NCBI RefSeq assembly: GCF_021532655.1
Contig: NZ_JAKGAS010000003.1
Location: 186,001-250,000 of the forward strand
Direction of reading: 5' to 3'
DNA from: Paraglaciecola algarum
GTDB lineage: Bacteria > Pseudomonadota > Gammaproteobacteria > Enterobacterales > Alteromonadaceae
Length of the DNA stretch: 64,000 nucleotides
The notes beneath the pieces are model-generated. The model was not told the origin of the DNA and did not search any database. It worked only from the letters and a program-made list of their open reading frames with translations. Positions 17,995 through 26,857 of the stretch are shown here, in pieces (positions within the stretch are counted from its first letter, which is position 1; each line of letters opens with the position of its first letter). The position numbers were made by a program, and so were the translations under genes.

Positions 17995-18426
17995 TCATTT
18001 TACCTTTTGTAGACATTGCATGATCCAGCTTTTAAGTTGAGATTCAGCTAAACCACCAGATACTCTATCAATCTCATTTCCTTGGTGAAAAAAGATCAGG
18101 GTTGGAATACTGCGGATCCCTGCATCAGCGGAAATCTGCTGGGCATGTTCAGTATTTAGTTTAGCAAACAAGATCCCCTCAGATTGCCCCGCTACTTTTT
18201 CAAATACCGGAGCCATAGTTTGGCAGGGCCCGCACCAGCTTGCCCAAAAATCCACTATCACAGGCGGATGATTACGCTCAATATAAGCATAAAAATTGTT
18301 ACTGCCTAACACCACTGGTTTATTTGAATAAACGAGCTGTTTACACTTTCCACATTTAGCCTCAATTAGTTGTTTTTCTGATGGAACCCGATTCGTCGCA
18401 AAACATTGAGAACATACTATGTGCAT
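17995..18426 (-). CDS. trxC: Thioredoxin 2 with N-terminal zinc finger
   Basis: 143 residues. Zinc-binding pairs C5-x2-C8 and C25-x2-C28 precede the thioredoxin fold; the redox site W64-C65-G-P-C68 and the cis-Pro in SIPTLIFF are intact. The zinc finger distinguishes TrxC from TrxA. Cytoplasmic disulfide reductase, in E. coli part of the OxyR response. No OxyR site was recognised here. Divergent from rsgA, with an inverted repeat in the shared spacer. Confidence 0.93.
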   Translation of the reverse strand: MHIVCSQCFATNRVPSEKQLIEAKCGKCKQLVYSNKPVVLGSNNFYAYIERNHPPVIVDFWASWCGPCQTMAPVFEKVAGQSEGILFAKLNTEHAQQISADAGIRSIPTLIFFHQGNEIDRVSGGLAESQLKSWIMQCLQKVK

Positions 18427-18551
18427 ATCTATTTCCTATTTTTTGATGCTTTACATGGTGCAACTAGCCTGTTATTTTGCCTCTAGATTAATATTTTTGA
18501 AACAAATTAAGGAGACATTTGATGTTTGTAATTACCCACCCTAAAAATACC

Positions 18552-18597
18552 CAACGGGTAGCGACTCTTTAAGCACTAGGATTTTTCCTACCCGTTG
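18552..18597. repeat. Inverted repeat in the trxC-rsgA spacer
   Basis: CAACGGGTAG (18552-18561) and CTACCCGTTG (18588-18597) are exact reverse complements separated by 26 bases; the spacer itself holds a small quasi-palindrome, AGGATTTTTCCT. The arms are more GC-rich than the surrounding spacer. It could be a structured leader, an operator or a small repeat element. Confidence 0.6.
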
Positions 18598-18665
18598 TCT
18601 ATAGGGCGTATGCCTATTTGATTTGGTTTTGATACCAATTAATTAATATGACAGCAGGATTTATC

Positions 18666-19733
18666 ATGTCTGAAAAACAATATTCACTTAGCCAACTAGG
18701 CTGGAAACCTTATTTTAATCAACAACTTAATTTGGATGAATTAGAAAATTGCGCACCATTTAGAGTGGTGCAAGTATTTCGTAATCGGCTCCTTGTGTGG
18801 GGCGAAAATGTTGAAAAATCTATCTCATTAGCTGAACATCCAGAGTTAACCGAATGTACGGTTGGCGATTGGATTTTATTTTCGCAAACATCAGAGTCAC
18901 ACCAAACAGATCAAACAATACGAATTTTAGAGCGAGCTAGCTTTTTTCAACGTAAAGCACCAGGCTCAATAAGTGCGCAACTTATAGCAGCTAATATTGA
19001 TACCGCCTTTATTGTTAGCTCTTGCAATCAAGACTTTAACCTTTCGCGGATCGAACGCTATTTAGCTTTAGCCAAAGAAGCACAAACCGAAGCTGTATTA
19101 GTACTGACTAAATCTGACTTGGTAGATCAAGAGCAGCAATATGCGTACTTAGATCAACTCAATGATCTTCAGCCTCATCTAATGGTAGTGTTAGTCAATG
19201 CACTCGATCCAGAGTCATGTAAACCATTATTAGATTGGTATAAAACAGGCCAAACCTGCGTGTTATTAGGTTCATCTGGTGTAGGTAAAACCACACTCAC
19301 CAACACCCTTTGTGCAACGGAAGAAAAGACCGCCCCGATACGAGAAGATGACAGCAAAGGTAGGCATACAACCACAGCAAGAGCTTTATTTTTCACCCAA
19401 AGTGGAGGGCTAATTTTAGATTGCCCTGGCATGCGTGAATTACAGTTAACTGACTGTGAAGAAGGCGTAAAAGCGGTATTTGATGACATTCAGCAACTGG
19501 CATTAAAGTGTAAATTTAGTGACTGCCAACATCAACTAGAGCCTAAATGTGCGGTACAAGCTGCGATAGTAGCGGGCACACTAGACGAACGTAGATTAGT
19601 TAATTATCAGAAAATGCTAAATGAACAAACCAGAAACACTATGAGTTTGGCTGAGTCTCATCAAAAAGACCGTGAATTCGGAAAGTTGATAAAAAGCAGT
19701 CAACAGCTCAAAAAAACAACTAGGGAAACATAA
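18666..19733 (+). CDS. rsgA: Small-ribosomal-subunit biogenesis GTPase RsgA
   Basis: 355 residues from ATG 18666, seven bases after GCAGGA; an in-frame ATG at 18648 has no ribosome site. Domain order is OB fold, circularly permuted GTPase (G4 LTKSD before G1 GSSGVGKTT, G3 DCPGMRE) and a C-terminal zinc finger (CKFSDCQHQLEPKC). RsgA releases RbfA during 30S maturation. The neighbourhood is not the usual orn/psd context, so this could be the second RsgA-like paralogue that many gammaproteobacteria carry. Confidence 0.9.
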   Translation: MSEKQYSLSQLGWKPYFNQQLNLDELENCAPFRVVQVFRNRLLVWGENVEKSISLAEHPELTECTVGDWILFSQTSESHQTDQTIRILERASFFQRKAPGSISAQLIAANIDTAFIVSSCNQDFNLSRIERYLALAKEAQTEAVLVLTKSDLVDQEQQYAYLDQLNDLQPHLMVVLVNALDPESCKPLLDWYKTGQTCVLLGSSGVGKTTLTNTLCATEEKTAPIREDDSKGRHTTTARALFFTQSGGLILDCPGMRELQLTDCEEGVKAVFDDIQQLALKCKFSDCQHQLEPKCAVQAAIVAGTLDERRLVNYQKMLNEQTRNTMSLAESHQKDREFGKLIKSSQQLKKTTRET

Positions 19734-19840
19734 AGCTTAAAAATAAGCGAATAAAGTAAATCTAATAATAAATATTAAATTTTACCCTTTAGAACGTTAA
19801 CGATATATTTACAAATATTATACATTAAAGATCGTTTATT

Positions 19841-22800
19841 ATGCGTACTTGTGTTTTTTATTTAGTTCTTATATTGACCTTAAGCACCGCCTGTGGAGGC
19901 GGTGGTGGAGATACCCCAACACATACACCGCCTGTCCCTGCGCCTGAACCGACACCCACACCAGATCCAACACCAGAGCCAGAACCCACTCCTGAACCAG
20001 AGCCCGAACCTGAGCCTGAGCCTGAACCAACTCCAGAGCCAGAACCTAGGTCAAACAAGATATTAGTGTTTTCAAAAACCGCTGGATTTAGGCATGATTC
20101 TATTAGTGCAGGGCAAACTTTATTAGCAGAGCTTGCCATAAAACATAATTGGCAAGTCACATTAACCGAAGATGCAGAGCTATTTACCAGCACAAATTTA
20201 GACCAATATGCGGTAGTCGTTTGGTTAAACACCACAGGAGATGTACTTAATGCAGAGCAACAAACGGCATTTGAAACTTATATTGAACAAGGAGGCGGTT
20301 ATTTCGGCTTACATGCCGCTAGTGATACAGAATATTCATGGCCTTGGTATGGCGATTTAGTCGGAGCTTATTTTAAGTCCCACCCCCATATTCAAGATGC
20401 TAAATTAAGCATAGACGACCACAATCACCTAGCTACACATCATTTAGCCGAAGAGTGGCAACGCACTGACGAGTGGTATAATTTTCAAGAAAATCCCCGT
20501 ACAAACGTCAATGTGCTCTTGTCTTTAGACGAAACCAGTTATTCAGCAGGCAATGATGCCATGGGTGATCACCCCATAGCTTGGTACAACACTATCGGAC
20601 AAGGCCGCTCTTTTTATTCTGGTTTAGGACACACAAACGCTTCCTATTCTGAACAAAGTTTTATCCAACATGTAGAGGGAGGACTTGCATGGGCAGGTCG
20701 CCTGACTTTAGCCGCTCCAGAATGGACTGGGGCAGCACCTACTCAAAGTCAATTTAGCACTGATGTGTTAGCTAGCTCTATCAATCAACCCCAAGAATTA
20801 GATATCTCCGAGCAAGGTGAAATATACGTGATTGGCCGCACGGGCCAGTTTTATGCCATAGTAGACAACACCTTAACTGAGACCTCAAGCATCGAGGTTA
20901 ATGAAATACATGAAGGGGGGCTAATAGGTTTTGCACTTGATCCAGGTTTTACTGAAAACCGACTGGCCTATTTTCATTACACTCACCCTAGCCTTGCTCA
21001 ACATCAAGTGACGCGCATCCCTATCAATAATGATCACTCCTTAGATTTAGACAATGAAAGTGTATTGCTAACTTACCCTGTACAGTTATCACAATGTTGC
21101 CACACTGGCGGCTCTATGGCTTTTGACAGTCAGAAAAACTTGTACATCGCCACTGGCGACAATACTAATCCATTTGCTTCAGAAGGGTATGCGCCAATCG
21201 ATGAACAAGCAGGTAGAAGTGCTTGGGATGCACAAAAATCGTCTTCTAACACCAATGATTTAAGAGGCAAGATATTACGTATTCGCCCTACGTCTGATGG
21301 CAGTTATACCATTCCTGATGACAACTTATTTGCCGAAGACTCACAGCATAGAGGTGAAATTTATGTCATGGGCAACCGTAATCCTTATCGTATTGCCATT
21401 GATTCTGCCGACGATAGTTTAGTTTGGGCAGACATTGGCCCAGACGCAGGTAGCTCCAATCCTGACCGAGGCCCGTCAGGTTTAGACGAATTAAACAAAA
21501 CTTCAGTCGCTGGCAACTTCGGTTGGCCTTATTTTATTGGTAATAATCAAGCCTATAACGACTACAACTTTGCCACTCGATCTTCCGGCGCTAAGTATAT
21601 TACTAATAATGTGATAAATGATTCACCTAACAATTCTGGCGCAACTGAACTACCCGATGCCACACCAGCATGGGTAAGTTTGAGTCATAGAGCTTTAATG
21701 GTGGCAGATGTCTATCGATACGATCCAGGTGTGTTAGACAAACAAAAACTTCCGAGTTATTTCCACGGCAAACTTTTATATTGGAACTTTAACAACGACC
21801 GCATGTTTGAAGCCGATATTAGCGATGACAGTCCTGCTTTAAATAGTTGGTTAAACACCTCTGTGATGGCGGGCATAATAGACGGCAAAATATCTCCCCA
21901 TAATAACCGTTTATATTTGATTTCTTTTGGCGGTAATTGTTGTGGTAAGCCCAATGACGCTGGTTTATTAGTAGAAGTAAATTATACCCACGAAGACGCT
22001 GAAGGGCCCCTCCCTAACGATCCATCCATAACAAGTTACGCGATTAATGCTGGCGGAAATAATTACACAGCCATAGATGGTACTGAATATCAAGCTGACA
22101 ATTTTTATGGCGGAGGCAATCAAGCTAGCAGTAATAGTACAATTTCAGCTACTCAAGACGACACTATTTACCAAACCCACCATTGGCAAAGTGGCACATT
22201 GTCTTATGCATTACCAATTCGAAATGGGCAATACAATATCACTCTACAATTTGCAGAAACCTATCAAACCCAAGTAGGCATGCGCACATTTAATGTAGTA
22301 ATAGAAGATCAAAGTGTAATCTCTAATCTTGATCTAGTGGCGACAACTGGCATAAACACTGCCTATGACCAAACCTTCTCGGTAGAAATAACCGATGGTT
22401 TACTGAATATAGATTTTGAAGCTGTGATAGAAAACCCGTTAATTAGCGGAATTAGAGTAACGCCCAAACCACTATTTACCAGCCAAGCACAAATACTGCT
22501 TTTCTCTTCTGAAAACGGCCAATACCTAGGTCAAAGCACCGATACCAATGCACTAACGGCTAACTTTGAATATGCCAACATACAGCAAACTTTTATTGTT
22601 GAAGAAGATACAGACGGCTACGTCAGACTAAGGTCACAATTTGATAACCAGTTTCTAGAAGTCAACAGTGATGGTGTTCTAGTATTTACCCCTTCAGCTA
22701 ACACTGATCAATCGCTATTTTTAATTGTGCAAAACGAAAACGGCTCTTTTTCAATACAAGCCAAAGAGAATGCTAAATACCTGATGGTAAATTCAGATCT

Positions 22801-23926
22801 AAACTTGTCGGCTGCTAGTGACGACATAACCGCTGCCACTGAGTTTGGAATTTCTAAGGCTGAAACCTGTGACACAGGCAATGGCAATGCAATTGAATGT
22901 CGGCCCAATGCCAAACCTTATTTGGACATGCCAGCTATGGCCAATGACGACTTTAGTAACGTGCCTCAATTGTTATCTGAAACTGGCGCATTTATTAACG
23001 TAGCAGACTTAAGCCCAGCACCTAGCCTGATCCCCTACGCGCCGATAACCAGTTTATGGTCAGATAGAGCAGAAAAACTGCGCTGGGCGTCTATCCCGTC
23101 TGGTGAAAAAATCCAATGGGCAGAACAAGACAAATGGCAATGGCCAGCAGGAACTGTGTTAGTCAAACATTTTGCATTACCTACTGATTCGAACGACCCT
23201 AGCCAGCTGGATCGTTTAGAAACCCGCTTAATCGTTATTCGAGAAAACGGTTTGTTATATGGCGTAACCTACAAATGGCGAGACGATAACTCAGATGCTG
23301 AGCTTCTCAAAGACGCACTAAATGAAGACATAGACATCATCACAGCTTCAGGCAGCGAAATACAAACTTGGACCTATCCTAGCCCAACCGACTGTTTAAC
23401 CTGCCACAATGAAGAAGCCGAGGGAGTATTAGGTATTAAAACCGCAGCCTTAAATGGTAAATACACTTACGAGTCAGAAATAACAGCCAATCAGTTATTA
23501 ACTTGGAATAATCTAGGCTTGTTCGAAGCTGGATTTTCGGCGGTAGATATTGCTAACTACCCGGCTCACGCGAGCCTCAGTGACAGTAGTAAAAGCCTTG
23601 AACACAGAATGCGTTCCTATTGGGATATCAACTGCGCTTCTTGCCATGGACCACAAGGTATTGCCTCCCAATGGGATGCCAGATATGCCACACCACTCGC
23701 AGAACAAGGCATTATTAATGGGGAACTCGCCAATCAAAGAGATTATTTACATGACTATGGCTTAACCAATCCTTATGTGGTCGAGCCAAAAAATGCTGAT
23801 AACTCAATTTTGTACATTCGGGATAAAAGTACTAACCCTGAAGACAGGATGCCACCAGTGGGACGCAATTTAGAACACAAGGAATATATAGAATTGCTTA
23901 AGCAGTGGATTGAAAGTCTAGAGTAA
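19841..23926 (+). CDS. Giant lipoprotein: ThuA, sugar-dehydrogenase propeller, malectin and cytochrome c regions
   Basis: 1361 residues. Lipobox LSTAC with Cys18, then a Pro/Glu-rich linker (about 28-70). Domains by position: ThuA-like (72-285; KILVFSKTAGFRHDSI, GGYFGLHAASDTEY, HPIAWYNTIGQGRSFYSGLGH); PQQ-dependent glucose/sorbosone-dehydrogenase-like propeller (300-715; GGLIGFALDPGF, GGSMAFD, NDLRGKILRIRP, GNRNPYRIA); malectin-like (730-875; YAINAGG); a beta-trefoil/fascin-like part (880-1005); and a C-terminal region with two haem c motifs, C1185LTCH and C1265ASCH, of the type often called HNE_0200-like. Probably an envelope sugar-oxidising protein that passes electrons to its own haems. 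Monocistronic, followed by a hairpin. Confidence 0.85.
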   Translation: MRTCVFYLVLILTLSTACGGGGGDTPTHTPPVPAPEPTPTPDPTPEPEPTPEPEPEPEPEPEPTPEPEPRSNKILVFSKTAGFRHDSISAGQTLLAELAIKHNWQVTLTEDAELFTSTNLDQYAVVVWLNTTGDVLNAEQQTAFETYIEQGGGYFGLHAASDTEYSWPWYGDLVGAYFKSHPHIQDAKLSIDDHNHLATHHLAEEWQRTDEWYNFQENPRTNVNVLLSLDETSYSAGNDAMGDHPIAWYNTIGQGRSFYSGLGHTNASYSEQSFIQHVEGGLAWAGRLTLAAPEWTGAAPTQSQFSTDVLASSINQPQELDISEQGEIYVIGRTGQFYAIVDNTLTETSSIEVNEIHEGGLIGFALDPGFTENRLAYFHYTHPSLAQHQVTRIPINNDHSLDLDNESVLLTYPVQLSQCCHTGGSMAFDSQKNLYIATGDNTNPFASEGYAPIDEQAGRSAWDAQKSSSNTNDLRGKILRIRPTSDGSYTIPDDNLFAEDSQHRGEIYVMGNRNPYRIAIDSADDSLVWADIGPDAGSSNPDRGPSGLDELNKTSVAGNFGWPYFIGNNQAYNDYNFATRSSGAKYITNNVINDSPNNSGATELPDATPAWVSLSHRALMVADVYRYDPGVLDKQKLPSYFHGKLLYWNFNNDRMFEADISDDSPALNSWLNTSVMAGIIDGKISPHNNRLYLISFGGNCCGKPNDAGLLVEVNYTHEDAEGPLPNDPSITSYAINAGGNNYTAIDGTEYQADNFYGGGNQASSNSTISATQDDTIYQTHHWQSGTLSYALPIRNGQYNITLQFAETYQTQVGMRTFNVVIEDQSVISNLDLVATTGINTAYDQTFSVEITDGLLNIDFEAVIENPLISGIRVTPKPLFTSQAQILLFSSENGQYLGQSTDTNALTANFEYANIQQTFIVEEDTDGYVRLRSQFDNQFLEVNSDGVLVFTPSANTDQSLFLIVQNENGSFSIQAKENAKYLMVNSDLNLSAASDDITAATEFGISKAETCDTGNGNAIECRPNAKPYLDMPAMANDDFSNVPQLLSETGAFINVADLSPAPSLIPYAPITSLWSDRAEKLRWASIPSGEKIQWAEQDKWQWPAGTVLVKHFALPTDSNDPSQLDRLETRLIVIRENGLLYGVTYKWRDDNSDAELLKDALNEDIDIITASGSEIQTWTYPSPTDCLTCHNEEAEGVLGIKTAALNGKYTYESEITANQLLTWNNLGLFEAGFSAVDIANYPAHASLSDSSKSLEHRMRSYWDINCASCHGPQGIASQWDARYATPLAEQGIINGELANQRDYLHDYGLTNPYVVEPKNADNSILYIRDKSTNPEDRMPPVGRNLEHKEYIELLKQWIESLE

Positions 23927-23934
23927 AGTTTACC

Positions 23935-23955
23935 AAGGCCATGGTACATGGCCTT
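23935..23955. terminator. Hairpin between convergent giant lipoprotein and OmpA-like genes
   Basis: AAGGCCATG and CATGGCCTT form a perfect 9-bp stem around GTA, eight bases after the lipoprotein stop. The genes converge here, so it may serve both directions; U tracts are weak. Confidence 0.6.
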
Positions 23956-23987
23956 AATTCAAATCACCTACACTGAAAACCAACGAG

Positions 23988-24635
23988 TTATGCTTCTAGT
24001 GGGATAATTCTAAGCTCCACACGGCGATTTTTCGATCGACCTTCCACTGTATCATTGCTGGCCACAGGTTGAGATTCACCAAAACCTAGGGTTTGTAATC
24101 TAGCTGGCAAAACAGCAGTAGACTGTAGATAATTGGCAACACTGTTTGCCCGCAAAATAGATAAATTCTGATTATATTGCTCATCACCTTGCGAGTCAGT
24201 GTGACCTTCAATGCTCAATTTAGTTTTTTCGTAACGATTAAGTACTTTAACCACATCATTAAGGACCGGGTAGAAACCGGTCACGATAGAAGAACTCCCA
24301 GTTCCAAAGGTAATATTACCTGGAATGGAAAGCCTGATACTGTCTCCTTCTCGATACACTTCAATACCACTGCCGGCTAACTCTTCTCGAAACGCTTCTT
24401 CTTGCTTATCCATGTACGAACCAATTGCTGTACCAGCAATTGCCCCCAACGCGGCCCCCCAAACATAACGCTTTTTATCGTGGTCACCTGTTCCTTTGCC
24501 CGCTATTGCGCCAATGACGGCACCAATACCTGCGCCTTTTTGGGTATTATTCATGGTAGAGCCACAGCCAGTTAAAATAAGCCCGATTAGGCTTGTAACA
24601 ATAAGAGTTTTATTTAAATTGTTGGTGTTTTGCAT
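23988..24635 (-). CDS. OmpA-family outer-membrane lipoprotein with glycine zipper (YiaD-like)
   Basis: 215 residues. Lipobox LTGC near residue 24, then a glycine-zipper segment (GAGIGAVIGAIAGKGTG ... GAALGAIAGTAIGSY) and a C-terminal OmpA peptidoglycan-binding domain (ITFGTGSSSI, LSIEGHTDSQGDEQYNQNLS, NRRVELRI). ATG 24635 has AGGAGA upstream. YiaD-like proteins tie the outer membrane to peptidoglycan. The 344-base gap upstream contains a 19-base palindrome and no gene. Confidence 0.88.
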   Translation of the reverse strand: MQNTNNLNKTLIVTSLIGLILTGCGSTMNNTQKGAGIGAVIGAIAGKGTGDHDKKRYVWGAALGAIAGTAIGSYMDKQEEAFREELAGSGIEVYREGDSIRLSIPGNITFGTGSSSIVTGFYPVLNDVVKVLNRYEKTKLSIEGHTDSQGDEQYNQNLSILRANSVANYLQSTAVLPARLQTLGFGESQPVASNDTVEGRSKNRRVELRIIPLEA

Positions 24636-24872
24636 TGATATCTCCTGTCAAATTACGAAGGGAATAGTTAGATCTAGGTTCTGAACAGTTGCTTTGATAG
24701 TCACATCTAATAACTACAGCCATTGTTACTAATTTAATAATGCACAGACCATTCCACATTTCACCAAATATTAGGTTTACTATTTAATTCATATAGTTAC
24801 AATAAATTTGAAAGATAAAAAACTTGATAACTCACAAAATACGTCTGTAATTAAAGACCTCCAAGTATTGTA

Positions 24873-24891
24873 TTTTGTAAATTTTACAAAA
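24873..24891. promoter_or_regulatory. 19-base palindrome in the OmpA-like/solute-binding spacer
   Basis: TTTTGTAAA and TTTACAAAA flank a central T exactly. It lies 89 bases before the 24980 gene and 238 bases before the OmpA-like gene, in the middle of their divergent spacer. Possibly an operator; AT-rich composition makes chance occurrence less improbable than for GC-rich palindromes. Confidence 0.35.
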
Positions 24892-24979
24892 GGTTAATTA
24901 ATCCTTTAGGCTATAGTAATAATTGGTTAAGTTTTCTTAATAATGGTGTTTAGCCTATTAAAAAATATGGAATGGTATA

Positions 24980-25885
24980 TTGATTAATGTAACCAAAATC
25001 AAAGCTTGGCTCAGTCTGATGATATTCAGCGCAGCTTGGATCGTTATCTCACCTGCAGTAATTGCTTCTGAAAATAAAAAATATCACATCATTAAATACC
25101 CTAAAGTAATAGATACCAATCTCTATCAAAATCAATCGAACTACTTTGTGGATGTGTTGAAACTTGCATTAGACAAGACTGGCATCAACTACAAAATTGA
25201 ATTCGTCAATATTCCGAGTTTAGCTCAAAGCCGCAGCCAATCTTTAATCAAGCAAGGGGTTTACGATATTCATTGGCTCACTACAAGCGAAGAAAGAGAG
25301 TCTGCACTTAAGCCTATTAGGATCCCCTTATATAGAGGGCTGTTAGGCTTGCGCATTGCTTTCATCAACAAAACAAATCAGGATTTATTTGCTAATACAC
25401 ATAATTTAGCAGATTTAAGTCAATTTTATAGTGGTCAAGGAAGAGACTGGGTTGACACTAAGATCCTAAATTTTAATCGATTAAAACTAATGTTAGCCAG
25501 CACATCACCTGCACTTTTCGATATGTTACGTATCAATCGAATTGACTATGTTCCTAGGTCAATTCTAGAAATATGGTGGGAAACTGAGTTAGCAGAGACA
25601 TCTGGATTAGCCGTCGATCCTTATATCGCTCTTCATTATCCAGAGCCTGTTTATTTCTTTGTACGAAATGACAAAACAGATTTACATGAATACGTATTTA
25701 AAGGTTTAAATATCGCAATTAACGATGGTTCATTCCAAAAAATATTTAATCAGTATTTTGGGGAATATATTAAAAAATCACAACTAGATAAGCGCAGAAT
25801 ATTTAATTTGATCAATCCTTACTTACCAACTAAAACACCTTTAAACGATAGCCGTTTGTGGCATCAACTATCCACTGGAAATTAA
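24980..25885 (+). CDS. Periplasmic solute-binding-protein-like (SBP_bac_3 fold) protein
   Basis: 301 residues from TTG 24980 (AT-rich ribosome site TATGGA nine bases upstream); the first in-frame ATG (25019) would remove the Lys-containing n-region of the signal peptide. Signal peptide cleaves near VIA-SE. The rest (FVDVLKLALDKTG, VYDIHWLTTSEERE, IPLYRGLLGLRIAFI, RINRIDYVPRSILEIWWE) resembles solitary family-3 solute-binding-like proteins found widely in Alteromonadales, for which no ABC partner is present. May act as a sensor input rather than in transport. Ligand unknown. Confidence 0.7.
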   Translation: MINVTKIKAWLSLMIFSAAWIVISPAVIASENKKYHIIKYPKVIDTNLYQNQSNYFVDVLKLALDKTGINYKIEFVNIPSLAQSRSQSLIKQGVYDIHWLTTSEERESALKPIRIPLYRGLLGLRIAFINKTNQDLFANTHNLADLSQFYSGQGRDWVDTKILNFNRLKLMLASTSPALFDMLRINRIDYVPRSILEIWWETELAETSGLAVDPYIALHYPEPVYFFVRNDKTDLHEYVFKGLNIAINDGSFQKIFNQYFGEYIKKSQLDKRRIFNLINPYLPTKTPLNDSRLWHQLSTGN

Positions 25886-25932
25886 GCAAATAATTAAACT
25901 TAAATTTCTGGAATATTAATATCCCCATCCTA

Positions 25933-26197
25933 ATACCAATTCATCTTGATATGTGATCACTCAGAATGCATCCAGCGGATTTTGATTAAGGCGTCGCTGT
26001 GCAGTAATGGTTGTTCCCTTTCAAATAGCGAGAACGCAAAGCAAAAGCCGCTGGGGCATTCCTTTCAGGCGAGTTTTAAAAGGGTTTACTCTGTGTTGCA
26101 TGACCTCGAAAGAGAACCACTATTCCTTCAATCATACGCCTTGATTAAACCCTTTTAAACTCTCGCTGAGTGACTACATATCAAGATGGATTGGTAT
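25933..26197. mobile_element. MITE-like element copy B with 32-bp terminal inverted repeats
   Basis: Left end 25933-25964 and right end 26166-26197 are inverted repeats matching at 29 of 32 positions, starting ATACCAAT and ending CACTCAG. A second inner inverted repeat pairs 26069-26087 (GCGAGTTTTAAAAGGGTTT) with 26147-26166. The element, 265 bp, encodes no plausible protein and recurs at 187-409. These traits fit a non-autonomous miniature element; its transposase is not in the window. No clear target-site duplication is visible. Its right end lies two bases from the stop codon of the cytochrome b561 gene, so it may also provide that operon's 3' structure. Confidence 0.8.
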
Positions 26198-26199
26198 AA

Positions 26200-26847
26200 T
26201 CATACCCACAACCAATAAGCCAAACTGACTGAACAGCCCAAACAAATCAAAGCAAAATATTGCGGCGCTAGTTTTACTTTTTCTGATTGAGAAGTTTGCT
26301 CTATATTTTTGTCGCCACTAAACATAGCCTTGACCAAGTTGTCTTTTTTAACCAATACATAAAAAAACACAGCCACTAAATGGATCCATACAATGAACAA
26401 AATAAAATCAAAACTTAAGCTATGTAATTGAGTAAAAGTATCAGACATACCTTTACTCACATAATCAGATAATGCCCCGCTGAAGCCCAAATCATTATTA
26501 CTCAACATGCCAGATATAACCTGAAAGCCTAGAATAACCAACATCACTATTACCATCCAACCACCCGCTGGATTATGTCCTGTAGAATGGGGAGTGCTAA
26601 ACTTTACTGAATTAATTAAATAACGGATTGCCACTCTGGGATATTTAATAAACTGAGTAAACCTAGCAGTTGATGAGCCAATTACACCCCACAAGACTCT
26701 AAATACCAACAAAGCTAACAGACTATGCCCAGCGATTTCATGTAATTCAATCATGCGATTTTCAATAGTGTACCAAGCTAAAAAGATATTCAGCACCAAA
26801 ACCCAATGGAATAATCGCGTGGCTAAATCCCAAACTTTTATTTGCAT
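26200..26847 (-). CDS. Cytochrome b561-family di-haem membrane protein
   Basis: 215 residues, four to five membrane helices. It begins KVWDLATRLFHWVLV with the haem-ligand His of b561/hydrogenase-type cytochromes b; further His in ELHEIAGHSLLALLVFRVLWG and FILFIVWIHLVAVFFYVLV complete the expected pairs. RBS GAGGAT precedes ATG 26847. It is the last gene of a five-gene operon, ten bases after the membrane-anchored cytochrome c gene, and would connect the quinone pool to the periplasmic c-type haems of its partners. The stop codon abuts a MITE-like element. Confidence 0.85.
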   Translation of the reverse strand: MQIKVWDLATRLFHWVLVLNIFLAWYTIENRMIELHEIAGHSLLALLVFRVLWGVIGSSTARFTQFIKYPRVAIRYLINSVKFSTPHSTGHNPAGGWMVIVMLVILGFQVISGMLSNNDLGFSGALSDYVSKGMSDTFTQLHSLSFDFILFIVWIHLVAVFFYVLVKKDNLVKAMFSGDKNIEQTSQSEKVKLAPQYFALICLGCSVSLAYWLWV

Positions 26848-26857
26848 AAATACATCC

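Noticed and set aside
19858..20235. Minus-strand Gly/Ser-repeat open frame
   Set aside because: It is the antisense shadow of the Pro-Glu linker codons of the giant lipoprotein gene.
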